Shown piece after piece: positions 1 through 6,640 of a stretch of 9,805 nt of DNA; position 1 is the stretch's first letter; every line of letters starts with the position of its first letter. Source of the stretch: Actinomycetota bacterium (GTDB lineage: Bacteria > Actinomycetota > Actinomycetes > Actinomycetales > Microbacteriaceae). The stretch covers positions 1 through 9,805 of the forward strand of contig WLGA01000033.1 in assembly GCA_009703445.1 (NCBI GenBank). Direction: 5' to 3'. The notes under the pieces were generated by a model. That model saw only the letters and a list, made by a program, of their open reading frames with translations, ran no database searches and was not told where the DNA came from. The translations under genes and the position numbers were made by a program.

Positions 1-32
1 AGAAATCCGTTAGAACAACTAGGAAGTTACCC

Positions 33-284
33 ATGAAGGCAGACATTCACCCAAAGTACGAGACCGTTGTATTCCGCGACTTGGCCTCGGGTGTAGCGTT
101 CCTTACTCGCTCAACCGTGTCAAGCAGCAAGACCATTGAGTGGGAAGACGGCAACAGCTACCCAGTTTTCGACGTTGAAATCTCTTCAGCATCACACCCG
201 TTCTATACCGGTAAGCAGCGCATCATGGACACCGCAGGTCGTGTCGAGCGCTTCAACGCCCGTTACAAAGGCTTTGGTGCATAA
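33..284 (+). CDS. rpmE2: 50S ribosomal protein L31, type B
   Basis: This is an 83-residue ribosomal protein of the large subunit, the usual length for type B L31. The opening MKADIHPKYETVVFRD and the central segments SSASHPFYTGKQ and GRVERFNARYKGF are the family's typical conserved blocks. The protein has no cysteine at all, so it lacks the zinc-binding CxxC pairs of type A L31. In known bacteria this zinc-free paralogue replaces the zinc form when zinc is scarce, often under Zur control. The ATG at 33 is preceded by AGGAAG at 21-26, a good ribosome-binding site. Only 32 bases of upstream sequence are present, and no Zur-like palindrome is visible in them. The stop codon lies inside the first of a series of hairpins (see 281-387). 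Confidence 0.96.
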   Translation: MKADIHPKYETVVFRDLASGVAFLTRSTVSSSKTIEWEDGNSYPVFDVEISSASHPFYTGKQRIMDTAGRVERFNARYKGFGA

Positions 285-387
285 GGGATAAACCCTTATT
301 GCACGCGGCTTCGGCGCGCAGCAAAAACTTCGGTATCTAATACATACCGCGGGACCAGGGATGTCCACACATCCTCAGGTTGAGATA
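281..387 (+). other. hairpin-rich 3' UTR or possible small RNA after rpmE2
   Basis: No gene is seen here, but four hairpins can be drawn one after another. The first is ATAAGGG/CCCTTAT (281-287 with 293-299, loop ATAAA), which covers the rpmE2 stop codon. The second is an imperfect stem at 301-322 closed by a cTTCGg tetraloop. The third is CGGTAT/ATACCG (331-336 with 344-349). The fourth is GGATGT/ACATCC (359-364 with 369-374). A terminator follows at 388-415. None of the four is followed by a T-run, so they do not look like terminators themselves. The stretch could be a structured 3' UTR that stabilises the rpmE2 message, or a small RNA that shares its terminator. I recognise no known RNA family. 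Strand assignment assumes transcription with rpmE2. Confidence 0.4.
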
Positions 388-415
388 GAAAAACCTCGCT
401 TCGGCGAGGTTTTTC
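388..415 (+). terminator. strong rho-independent terminator, probably bidirectional
   Basis: A perfect 12-bp stem (388-399 with 404-415) is closed by the very stable tetraloop cTTCGg. The core is CCTCGC/GCGAGG, flanked by five A on the left and five T on the right, with CTTTTA following. Because the A-run and T-run are symmetrical, the structure can terminate both the rightward rpmE2 transcript and the leftward metF-exonuclease transcript. The latter's last gene ends at 445, about 30 bases away. Confidence 0.92.
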
Positions 416-444
416 TTTTAACCAAATGTTTTGGTGGTCGGACT

Positions 445-1173
445 TTAGAGCTTTAGTGGCCAGCCGCGCTTGCTGGTGAAGTCAGGGTTGTTTCGACGCA
501 TGAAAGACTCGAAATCGGCATCTAGATACTCACTCCAGCCAACCTGAAGATCGTGAAGTTCGGCGGCGGTTGCCGGCAGCTCAGCTGCCCATCGACGCGC
601 AATGGCCTGCGCAACTCGGCCTGCTGCCACTGCGTCCGCGGTGGCATTGTGGGCATCATCCAGGCTCACGTTGTAGAACTCTGCCGCGTTTTCGAGACGG
701 CGCTTGCCCTTACGGAACTTGTCCTTGAACTTATCGATCACCAGCGGGTCGATGATTGGGCCTGGATCGGATAGGGGAGTCAGGCCGTGACGAAGTGCTT
801 CGAAATGCAAAATGGTGAAGTCGTATGGAGCGTTGTAGGCAACAACCGGCAGACCGCGCTCAAAGAAGCCACGCAGGGTCTCTAAGAGTTCAGAAACCAC
901 TTCGGCGGCCGGGCGGCCATCGCGGCGCGCAATTTCGGTGGTCACACCGTGTACATCGCTTGCCGGAGTTGGAATTTCGATAACCGGGTCGGCTAGCCAC
1001 TCGACATCCTTGCCAACAATCTGCCCGGCAGCGTCAAGCTCAACGGCGCAGGCCGTCACGATTCGAGCATCGGTGAGGTCCAACCCTGTGGTCTCTAGGT
1101 CGAAAACGGCAATGTTTTGCGCCCAAACAGGCAGGTCGGGAGTGAAGTCGAAGGTCAGTTGCTGATCGGTCAT
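445..1173 (-). CDS. DnaQ-like 3'-5' exonuclease (DEDDh family)
   Basis: This 242-residue protein is a single DEDDh exonuclease domain like the proofreading subunit epsilon of DNA polymerase III. The acidic residues expected to bind two metal ions are visible: D25 and E27 in FDLETTG, D118 in NAPYDFTIL, and H175 with D180 in DDAHNATADA. An ASDVHGVT segment (71-78) matches the usual HGI motif between them. The family hydrolyses DNA or RNA from the 3' end. Whether this copy acts in replication proofreading, repair or RNA turnover cannot be told. No polymerase or UvrC/GIY-YIG domain is fused to it. It starts 19 nt after metF and is probably co-transcribed. No Shine-Dalgarno sequence precedes the ATG. 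Either it relies on coupling to metF or on its own leaderless message, since TAGCCT lies 6 nt before the ATG. Confidence 0.92.
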   Translation of the reverse strand: MTDQQLTFDFTPDLPVWAQNIAVFDLETTGLDLTDARIVTACAVELDAAGQIVGKDVEWLADPVIEIPTPASDVHGVTTEIARRDGRPAAEVVSELLETLRGFFERGLPVVAYNAPYDFTILHFEALRHGLTPLSDPGPIIDPLVIDKFKDKFRKGKRRLENAAEFYNVSLDDAHNATADAVAAGRVAQAIARRWAAELPATAAELHDLQVGWSEYLDADFESFMRRNNPDFTSKRGWPLKL

Positions 1174-1179
1174 AACTAA

Positions 1180-1185
1180 AGGCTA
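1180..1185 (-). promoter_or_regulatory. possible -10 element for the exonuclease gene
   Basis: TAGCCT on the minus strand sits 6 nt before the ATG at 1173, the same geometry as the better -10 elements of metF and the sirtuin gene. It keeps only the three key positions (T, A and final T). It is listed because the gene has no visible ribosome-binding site, which a leaderless transcript would explain. Confidence 0.25.
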
Positions 1186-1192
1186 TTGACTA

Positions 1193-2110
1193 CTAGCGAC
1201 AAAGCCCCGCGCCACGAGCAACCTCGAGAGCGGCTTTCGACAAATTCATGCTGAAAATGTGGAGGCCGGGCGCCCCGGCATCGACCAAATCGCGGGCTAG
1301 TTTGATCGAATATTCCATGCCAATGACGCGAGCCTCTGCATCGGAGCCAGCGTTCTCAAGCTCCTTCAACAGTTCAACTGGAATCGCGGCACCGCTCATT
1401 TCGGCCATACGAAGCACCTTGGCGGCGTTACCAACGGGCATCAAACCCGGGATGATTGGCATGGTCGCACCGGCGATTTTGGCGCTCGAAACCAAATCGG
1501 TGTACGCGTCAACGGTGAAAAACAGCTGGGTCATCGCGTATGTGGCTCCAGCAGATTGCTTCATCTCAAGCACCATTGAGTCGTGTTCCATGTGGGGAGA
1601 CTCTGGGTGAACCTCAGGGAAAGCCGCAACGCCAACCTCAAGGTTTGAAGTTTGACGAACCAGGTGAACCAACTCGAGGGCACTCTTTAGCTCTCCGGTT
1701 TTCAAAGCATCCGGGTTGTCCTGAGGGGCATCGCCGCGCAGAGCGAGGATGGAGTGAACGCCAGCATCTTCGAAACGGCTGATGGTCTCTGCTGTGCTCG
1801 CACGAGAGCCGCCAACACAGGTGAGGTGGCCAATGGTCATTACATCCCTGGCCATCCGTTCAACAACGGCAAGCGAAGTTTCACGGTTCGAGCCACCGGC
1901 GCCATACGTGACCGAAATGAAGTCAGGGGAGACTTCCATCAGGGCGTCAAAGGAGCGCCACAATTGATCGGCCGCCTCCTCTTGATTCCGAGGCGGGAAA
2001 AACTCAAATGAAAGCGAAGGCTCCTGCCGGCCCGAGCGCGTGCCAAGGGCTTCGGTAACCGTCTCAAACGGACCGGCCGAGGTCTTACGTAGCAAAGGGC
2101 AAACAGGCAT
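1193..2110 (-). CDS. metF: 5,10-methylenetetrahydrofolate reductase
   Basis: This 305-residue flavoprotein reduces 5,10-methylene-THF to 5-methyl-THF, the methyl donor for methionine synthase. Family motifs appear in order: SFEFFPP (34-40, with the catalytic glutamate E36), SVTYGAGGS (66-74), HLTCVG (95-100), ALRGD (123-127), MTQLFF, PGLMPV and GLHIFSMN. The length matches the FAD-containing TIM-barrel domain of bacterial MetF, with about 30 extra residues ahead of the first motif. The ATG at 2110 is preferred over the in-frame TTG at 2128. The TTG lies just upstream of the -10 element TATACT (2122-2117), and the predicted transcript would begin at or next to the ATG. The gene is divergent from metH, 56 bp away, and is followed closely by the exonuclease gene. 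Confidence 0.96.
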   Translation of the reverse strand: MPVCPLLRKTSAGPFETVTEALGTRSGRQEPSLSFEFFPPRNQEEAADQLWRSFDALMEVSPDFISVTYGAGGSNRETSLAVVERMARDVMTIGHLTCVGGSRASTAETISRFEDAGVHSILALRGDAPQDNPDALKTGELKSALELVHLVRQTSNLEVGVAAFPEVHPESPHMEHDSMVLEMKQSAGATYAMTQLFFTVDAYTDLVSSAKIAGATMPIIPGLMPVGNAAKVLRMAEMSGAAIPVELLKELENAGSDAEARVIGMEYSIKLARDLVDAGAPGLHIFSMNLSKAALEVARGAGLCR

Positions 2111-2116
2111 TAGATA

Positions 2117-2122
2117 AGTATA
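2117..2122 (-). promoter_or_regulatory. -10 element of metF (leaderless promoter)
   Basis: TATACT on the minus strand matches five of six consensus positions and ends 6 nt before the ATG at 2110. With the usual 6-8 nt to the start point, transcription would begin at the A of the ATG. No Shine-Dalgarno sequence is present. No clear -35 hexamer is visible at 16-18 nt spacing. Confidence 0.65.
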
Positions 2123-2130
2123 TTCCAAGC

Positions 2131-2152
2131 CCCGACAGGATTGCGCCTCGGG
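2131..2152. promoter_or_regulatory. inverted repeat between metF and metH, possible operator
   Basis: CCCGA (2131-2135) and TCGGG (2148-2152) form a 5-bp inverted repeat with a 12-bp spacer. It lies between the two divergent -10 elements and directly abuts the metH one. Its position would suit a regulator acting on both promoters, but the half-sites are short and this could be chance. I do not recognise it as the site of a known regulator. Confidence 0.2.
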
Positions 2153-2158
2153 TAGACT
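2153..2158 (+). promoter_or_regulatory. -10 element of metH (leaderless promoter)
   Basis: TAGACT lies 8 nt before the ATG at 2167, so transcription is expected to start at 2165-2167. The spacer TGAAGCCT holds no proper ribosome-binding site, which fits a leaderless message. The same hexamer occurs in the same position at the sirtuin gene. No convincing -35 box is seen. Confidence 0.6.
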
Positions 2159-2166
2159 TGAAGCCT

Positions 2167-5100
2167 ATGTTTACCCCTCGCTCGCAGCAGCTTCTTGACG
2201 CCATTAAAACCCGTGTAGTCGTAGCCGATGGCGCCATGGGAACCATGATTCAAGACGCCAGCCCGACCATGGATGACTTCCAAAACTACGAGGGCTGCAA
2301 CGAGATTTTGAATGTCACCCGTCCTGACATCATCAGCAGCATTCACGCTCAGTATTTGAAGGCTGGCGCAGAGGCTATCGAAACCAACACCTTCGGAGCT
2401 AACTTCGCAAACCTGGCTGAATACGGCATCGAAGATCGAATCGAAGAGCTTGCTCTTGCCGGTGCTCAGGTTGCAAGACAGGTAGCCGATGATTTCAGCA
2501 CGGATGAAAAGCCGCGCTACGTTTTGGGCTCGGTTGGCCCCGGCACCAAACTGCCCAGCCTCGGCCACGAGAAGTTTTCGGTTCTGCGAGACGCCTACCA
2601 GAAGCAAACTGTCGGGCTTTTGAACGGTGGCGTTGATGCCATCTTGATCGAAACCGCTCAGGACCTCTTGCAGGCCAAGAGTGCTGTGATTGGTGCAAAG
2701 CGCGCCATGAAGTCACTCGAGGTTTACGTGCCGATCATCGTCTCGGTGACCATCGAAACCACCGGAACCATGCTTCTGGGCTCTGAAATCGGTGCGGCAC
2801 TCACCGCTTTGAGTGCTCTCGGAATTGATTCCATCGGCTTGAACTGCGCCACCGGACCAACCGAAATGAGCGAACACCTTCGCTACCTATCGAAGTATTC
2901 AAACCTTCCGGTTACCGTCATGCCAAACGCCGGTCTGCCAATCCTGGGCCCTCACGGCGCTCACTATCCGCTATCGCCAGTCGAGCTCGCGACCGCTCAA
3001 CTCCAGTTCGTCAACGATTACGGCGCCGGTCTGGTCGGTGGTTGCTGCGGTACCACGCCAGCACACATCCAAGCCGTGGCCGATGCCGTGGCTGGCAAAA
3101 AGCCTGCCCGCCCGACCCTAATCGTCGAGCCTGGCCTTGCCAGCCTCTACCAGCACCAGCCTTTCGACCAGACCATGACCTACCTTTCGATCGGTGAGCG
3201 CACCAACGCCAACGGATCAAAGGCTTTCCGTGAGGCGATGCTCGAAGAAAACTGGGAAGAGTGCCTTGAGATTGCTCGCTCTCAGACTCGTGAAGGTGCC
3301 CACCTGTTGGACGTCTGTGTCGACTATGTCGGCCGCGACGGAGTTCGCGATGCACGCGAGCTCGTTAGCCGCCTCGCGACTGCAACGACTTTGCCTCTTG
3401 TCCTTGACTCGACCGAACCAGCAGTTCTAGAGGCTGGCCTCGAGTGCATGGGCGGCCGCGCCATGATCAACTCGGTGAACTACGAGGATGGCGATGGCCC
3501 AACCTCGCGCTTCGCACGAATCATGCCTTTGGTCGTCGAGCACGGTGCCGCCGTGGTTGCTCTAACCATCGACGAAGAGGGCCAGGCTCGAACTGCTGAG
3601 ACCAAGTTTGCAATCGCAGACCGACTGATCAAGGACTTGACCCAAAACTGGGGAATGAACCTCGTCGACATCACCGTCGACACTCTTACCTTCCCGATTG
3701 CTACCGGCCAGGATGAAACCCGCCGCGATGGCATCGAAACCATTGAGGCGATTCGCCGCCTCAACGCCGCTCACCCCGGAGTGCAGAGCACCCTGGGCAT
3801 TTCAAACATTTCATTCGGCCTTAGCCCTGCCGCTCGCCACGTACTGAACTCTGTCTTCTTGCACGAATGTGTTCAAGCCGGTTTGACCAGCGCGATCGTT
3901 CACGCAGCACGCATCATGCCTCTGAACCAGATCCCTCAAGAGCAGCTCGATGCCGCGATGGGTCTGATCTACGACAAGCGTGAGTATGACGCCGAAGGAA
4001 ACGTCAGCTATGACCCTTTGACCCATTTCCTCGACGTATTCAGCGGAGTTGACTCAAAGGCAGCTCGCCAGTCACGCGCGGAAGAGTTGGCAGCAATGCC
4101 GCTCAACGAGCGTCTCCAGCGTCGCATCATCGACGGCGAGAAGAAGGGCCTTGAGCCAGACCTCGACGAGGCAATGGCCAACGGCATGAAGGCCTTGCAA
4201 ATCATCAACGACCACCTGCTTGAGGGCATGAAGGTCGTTGGTGAGCTATTCGGCAAGGGCGAGATGCAGTTGCCTTTCGTTCTTCAGTCGGCCGAAGTCA
4301 TGAAGGCTGCAGTAGCCCACCTCGAGCCTTTCATCGAAAAGACCGAGGATGAAGGCAAGGGCCGAATTCTTCTTGCTACCGTTCGCGGTGACGTGCACGA
4401 CATCGGTAAGAACTTGGTCGACATCATTCTCAGCAACAACGGCTTCGAAACCGTCAACATCGGCATCAAGCAGCCGATCAACGCCATCCTTGACGCAGCC
4501 GAAGAACACAATGTAGACGTCATCGGCCTCAGCGGCCTGCTGGTGAAATCGACCCAAATCATGAAGGAAAACCTCGAAGAGATGAACCTTCGCGGGGTTG
4601 CCGAGCGTTGGCCGGTCATCCTTGGCGGTGCCGCTCTCACTCGCAGTTTCGTCGAACAAGACCTTGCCGAAATTTTTGACGGAGAAGTCCGTTATGCACG
4701 CGATGCCTTCGAAGGCCTGCGTCTCATGGACGCGCTGGTAAAGATCAAGCGCGGAGACACCTCAGTGACCCTTCCGCCGCTCAAGAAGCGCATCGTCAAG
4801 CCGGTTAGCAAGCTTGTGCACACAGTTCCTGACATGATGCCGACCCGCTCGGATGTGGCCAGCGACAACAGCATTCCGACCCCGCCATTCTGGGGTTCTC
4901 GAGTCGTCAAGGGCATCCCGCTTCGCGACTACGCGTCTTTCTTGGATGAGCGCGCCACATTCATGGGCCAGTGGGGTTTGAAGCCTTCCCGTGCCGAAGA
5001 CGGCGCGAGCTACGAAGAGCTCGTCGAAACCGAGGGTCGCCCGCGTCTCCGAGCTTGGATGGACCGCGTCCAAACCGAAGGCCTTCTAGAAGCGGCAGTC

Positions 5101-5703
5101 GCTTACGGTTACTTCCCAGCGGTCTCTGACGGTGATGACCTAGTTATTCTTCACCACGGGCCTGACGGAGCCACAGATGGCGGCTCAGGCGGCGAGCCAG
5201 GCACCGAGCGCATGCGCTTCAAATTCCCTCGCCAGGCACGCGATCGACACCTGTGTTTGAGTGACTTTGTCGCCTCGAAGGAGAGCGGCAAGATCGACGT
5301 TGTGCCATTCCAACTCGTGACCATGGGAAACCGGGTTTCTGAAGTGGCAAACGAGATTTATGCGAAGAATGAATATCGCGAATATCTAGAGTTGCACGGC
5401 CTTTCGGTTCAGCTAACCGAGGCTTTGGCAGAGTTCTGGCACGCACGAGTTCGAGAGGAACTTGGCTTCTCGTCCGAGGACCCAAACGAAGTTGAAGGGC
5501 TATTCAAACTCGACTATCGAGGTGCTCGTTACTCATTTGGTTACCCGGCCTGCCCGGAACTCGAAGACCGCGTGAAGCTCGTCGAATTGCTCAAGCCTGA
5601 ACTCATCGGCGTAACGCTCTCCGAAGAGCTCCAGCTTCACCCTGAGCAGTCAACCGACGCCATGGTGCTGCATCACCCAGAGGCTAAATACTTCTCGGTC
5701 TAA
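2167..5703 (+). CDS. metH: cobalamin-dependent methionine synthase
   Basis: This 1178-residue cytosolic enzyme moves the methyl group of 5-methyl-THF via cobalamin to homocysteine, giving methionine and THF. All four modules are present. The homocysteine domain (about 1-310) carries zinc ligands C227, C293 and C294 (NCATGP and GGCCGT). The folate domain (about 338-600) opens with SIGERTNANGSK. The B12 cap (about 639-722) and B12 Rossmann domain follow, with DVHDIG at 742-747 (H744 is the axial cobalt ligand), GLSGLL near 787-792 and GGAAL near 820. The SAM-binding reactivation domain (about 895-1178) has PPFWG at 906-910 and RYSFGYPACP at 1121-1130. The length is normal for the family. ATG 2167 is chosen over the in-frame TTG 2158, which overlaps the end of the -10 element. 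A glycine-rich loop near 1000-1010 interrupts the reactivation domain. The gene heads a probable operon. Confidence 0.98.
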   Translation: MFTPRSQQLLDAIKTRVVVADGAMGTMIQDASPTMDDFQNYEGCNEILNVTRPDIISSIHAQYLKAGAEAIETNTFGANFANLAEYGIEDRIEELALAGAQVARQVADDFSTDEKPRYVLGSVGPGTKLPSLGHEKFSVLRDAYQKQTVGLLNGGVDAILIETAQDLLQAKSAVIGAKRAMKSLEVYVPIIVSVTIETTGTMLLGSEIGAALTALSALGIDSIGLNCATGPTEMSEHLRYLSKYSNLPVTVMPNAGLPILGPHGAHYPLSPVELATAQLQFVNDYGAGLVGGCCGTTPAHIQAVADAVAGKKPARPTLIVEPGLASLYQHQPFDQTMTYLSIGERTNANGSKAFREAMLEENWEECLEIARSQTREGAHLLDVCVDYVGRDGVRDARELVSRLATATTLPLVLDSTEPAVLEAGLECMGGRAMINSVNYEDGDGPTSRFARIMPLVVEHGAAVVALTIDEEGQARTAETKFAIADRLIKDLTQNWGMNLVDITVDTLTFPIATGQDETRRDGIETIEAIRRLNAAHPGVQSTLGISNISFGLSPAARHVLNSVFLHECVQAGLTSAIVHAARIMPLNQIPQEQLDAAMGLIYDKREYDAEGNVSYDPLTHFLDVFSGVDSKAARQSRAEELAAMPLNERLQRRIIDGEKKGLEPDLDEAMANGMKALQIINDHLLEGMKVVGELFGKGEMQLPFVLQSAEVMKAAVAHLEPFIEKTEDEGKGRILLATVRGDVHDIGKNLVDIILSNNGFETVNIGIKQPINAILDAAEEHNVDVIGLSGLLVKSTQIMKENLEEMNLRGVAERWPVILGGAALTRSFVEQDLAEIFDGEVRYARDAFEGLRLMDALVKIKRGDTSVTLPPLKKRIVKPVSKLVHTVPDMMPTRSDVASDNSIPTPPFWGSRVVKGIPLRDYASFLDERATFMGQWGLKPSRAEDGASYEELVETEGRPRLRAWMDRVQTEGLLEAAVAYGYFPAVSDGDDLVILHHGPDGATDGGSGGEPGTERMRFKFPRQARDRHLCLSDFVASKESGKIDVVPFQLVTMGNRVSEVANEIYAKNEYREYLELHGLSVQLTEALAEFWHARVREELGFSSEDPNEVEGLFKLDYRGARYSFGYPACPELEDRVKLVELLKPELIGVTLSEELQLHPEQSTDAMVLHHPEAKYFSV

Positions 5704-5716
5704 CCGAAGGCTAGCG

Positions 5717-6640
5717 ATGGTGCTCTACTCGGAAGAATTGGCGAAGACCGCACTAGCGCGCTCAGAGGCACGTGAAGCGATCATCGCGGACACCGCAACG
5801 CGCTACTGGTTTTACCCTGCTACCAAGGATGACGCTCAAACGCTGATTTTCATCCATGGTTATCGGGGTAATCACCACGGGTTGGAAGCCATCGCCGGCG
5901 CTTTGCCCGATTTCAATATTTTGATTCCAGATCTACCGGGATTCGGAAAATCGGCTCCATTCGCCGGTCAGCACAGCGTCGAAGCGTATGTGTCCTGGCT
6001 AAACGAACTTGTGCGTCATGTCGTGAGCGAGCAAAAGCTAAGCGCTAAGCCGGTGCTAGTCGGGCATAGCTTCGGCAGCATCATCTCGGCCGCATTCGCT
6101 GCGCAATCAACTGCGATTTCGCACTTGGTTTTGATCAACCCGGTTTCGGCGCCGGCGTTGGAGGGCCCTAAAGCGATCCTGACCCAGCTGGTGCGACTGA
6201 TGTTTTGGCTCAGCGGATCACTTCCACTAAAGCCTGGTCTGGCGATGTTGAAGAGCTGGCCTATGGTTCGGGGCATGAGCATCGTGATGACCAAGAGTTG
6301 GAACCGAAACCTGCGCCAGTGGGTTCACGCGCAGCACGACGCAAACTTCAACGACTTTGCCAACCGCACCGTGGCGATTGAGGGTTACAACGCATCCATT
6401 TCTCATAATGTTGGCGAATATGCGCCGTCATTCAAAGTGCCGACCACTTTGATCATCGGAGCCAAAGACGATATCACCAGCGTGAAACAGCAAGAGGCTA
6501 TGGCTGCAACCATCCCGGTGAACTGGACTCTTACTAACTTGGCAGGCGTGGGACACTTGACCCACTACGAAATGCCTTTCGAAGTAGCCTCGGCGATTCG
6601 AGCCGATCTCGAAGGAGAGCAGGGGAGTGTGACCGATTGA
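5717..6640 (+). CDS. alpha/beta-fold hydrolase
   Basis: This 307-residue protein has the full alpha/beta-hydrolase signature. IFIHGYRGNHHG (44-55) holds the oxyanion-hole HG, PDLPGFGKS (71-79) is the usual turn, and VGHSFGS (115-121) is the nucleophile elbow with S118. IIGAKDDIT places the acid at D251, and AGVGHLTHYEMP (277 onward) places the base at H280. A cap-like insertion with hydrophobic stretches lies at about 150-205. No signal peptide is seen, so it is probably cytosolic. The substrate cannot be deduced; esterase, lipase-like or C-C hydrolase activity are all possible. It starts 13 nt after metH with GAAGG at 5706-5710, so co-transcription with metH is likely. Its stop overlaps the start of the glycosyltransferase. 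Confidence 0.9.
   Translation: MVLYSEELAKTALARSEAREAIIADTATRYWFYPATKDDAQTLIFIHGYRGNHHGLEAIAGALPDFNILIPDLPGFGKSAPFAGQHSVEAYVSWLNELVRHVVSEQKLSAKPVLVGHSFGSIISAAFAAQSTAISHLVLINPVSAPALEGPKAILTQLVRLMFWLSGSLPLKPGLAMLKSWPMVRGMSIVMTKSWNRNLRQWVHAQHDANFNDFANRTVAIEGYNASISHNVGEYAPSFKVPTTLIIGAKDDITSVKQQEAMAATIPVNWTLTNLAGVGHLTHYEMPFEVASAIRADLEGEQGSVTD
6621..6627 (+). promoter_or_regulatory. ribosome-binding site deciding a TTG start
   Basis: AGGGGAG lies 9 nt before the TTG at 6637 and inside the 3' end of the hydrolase gene. It supports the TTG as the true glycosyltransferase start, because no ATG or GTG lies nearby in that frame ahead of the conserved N-terminal residues. Confidence 0.7.

Noticed and set aside
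1..32. Zur operator upstream of rpmE2
   Set aside because: A Zur site would be expected for a zinc-free L31, but no palindrome is visible in the 32 bases available; the promoter probably lies outside the window.
421..435. Small hairpin ACCAAA/TTTGGT just after the exonuclease stop
   Set aside because: A 6-bp AT-rich stem with a 3-nt loop and no T-run on the minus strand is too weak; the terminator at 388-415 is sufficient.
2111..2128. Extended metF start at TTG 2128
   Set aside because: The added six residues would be encoded by the promoter -10 itself, and no ribosome-binding site precedes the TTG.
2158..2166. Extended metH start at TTG 2158
   Set aside because: The TTG overlaps the last base of the -10 element, so it would not be on the mRNA; ATG 2167 fits the family N-terminus.
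2111..2166. Cobalamin or SAM riboswitch ahead of metH or metF
   Set aside because: Only 56 bp separate the start codons, far too little for either, and no B12-box-like sequence is present.
2110..2607. 165-residue open frame on the minus strand, antisense to the start of metH
   Set aside because: It lies wholly over metH, shows no recognisable motif or ribosome-binding site, and metH is certain here.
4246..4659. Two long open frames antisense to the B12 domain of metH
   Set aside because: Codon bias in high-GC genes often opens antisense frames; no start signal or motif supports them.
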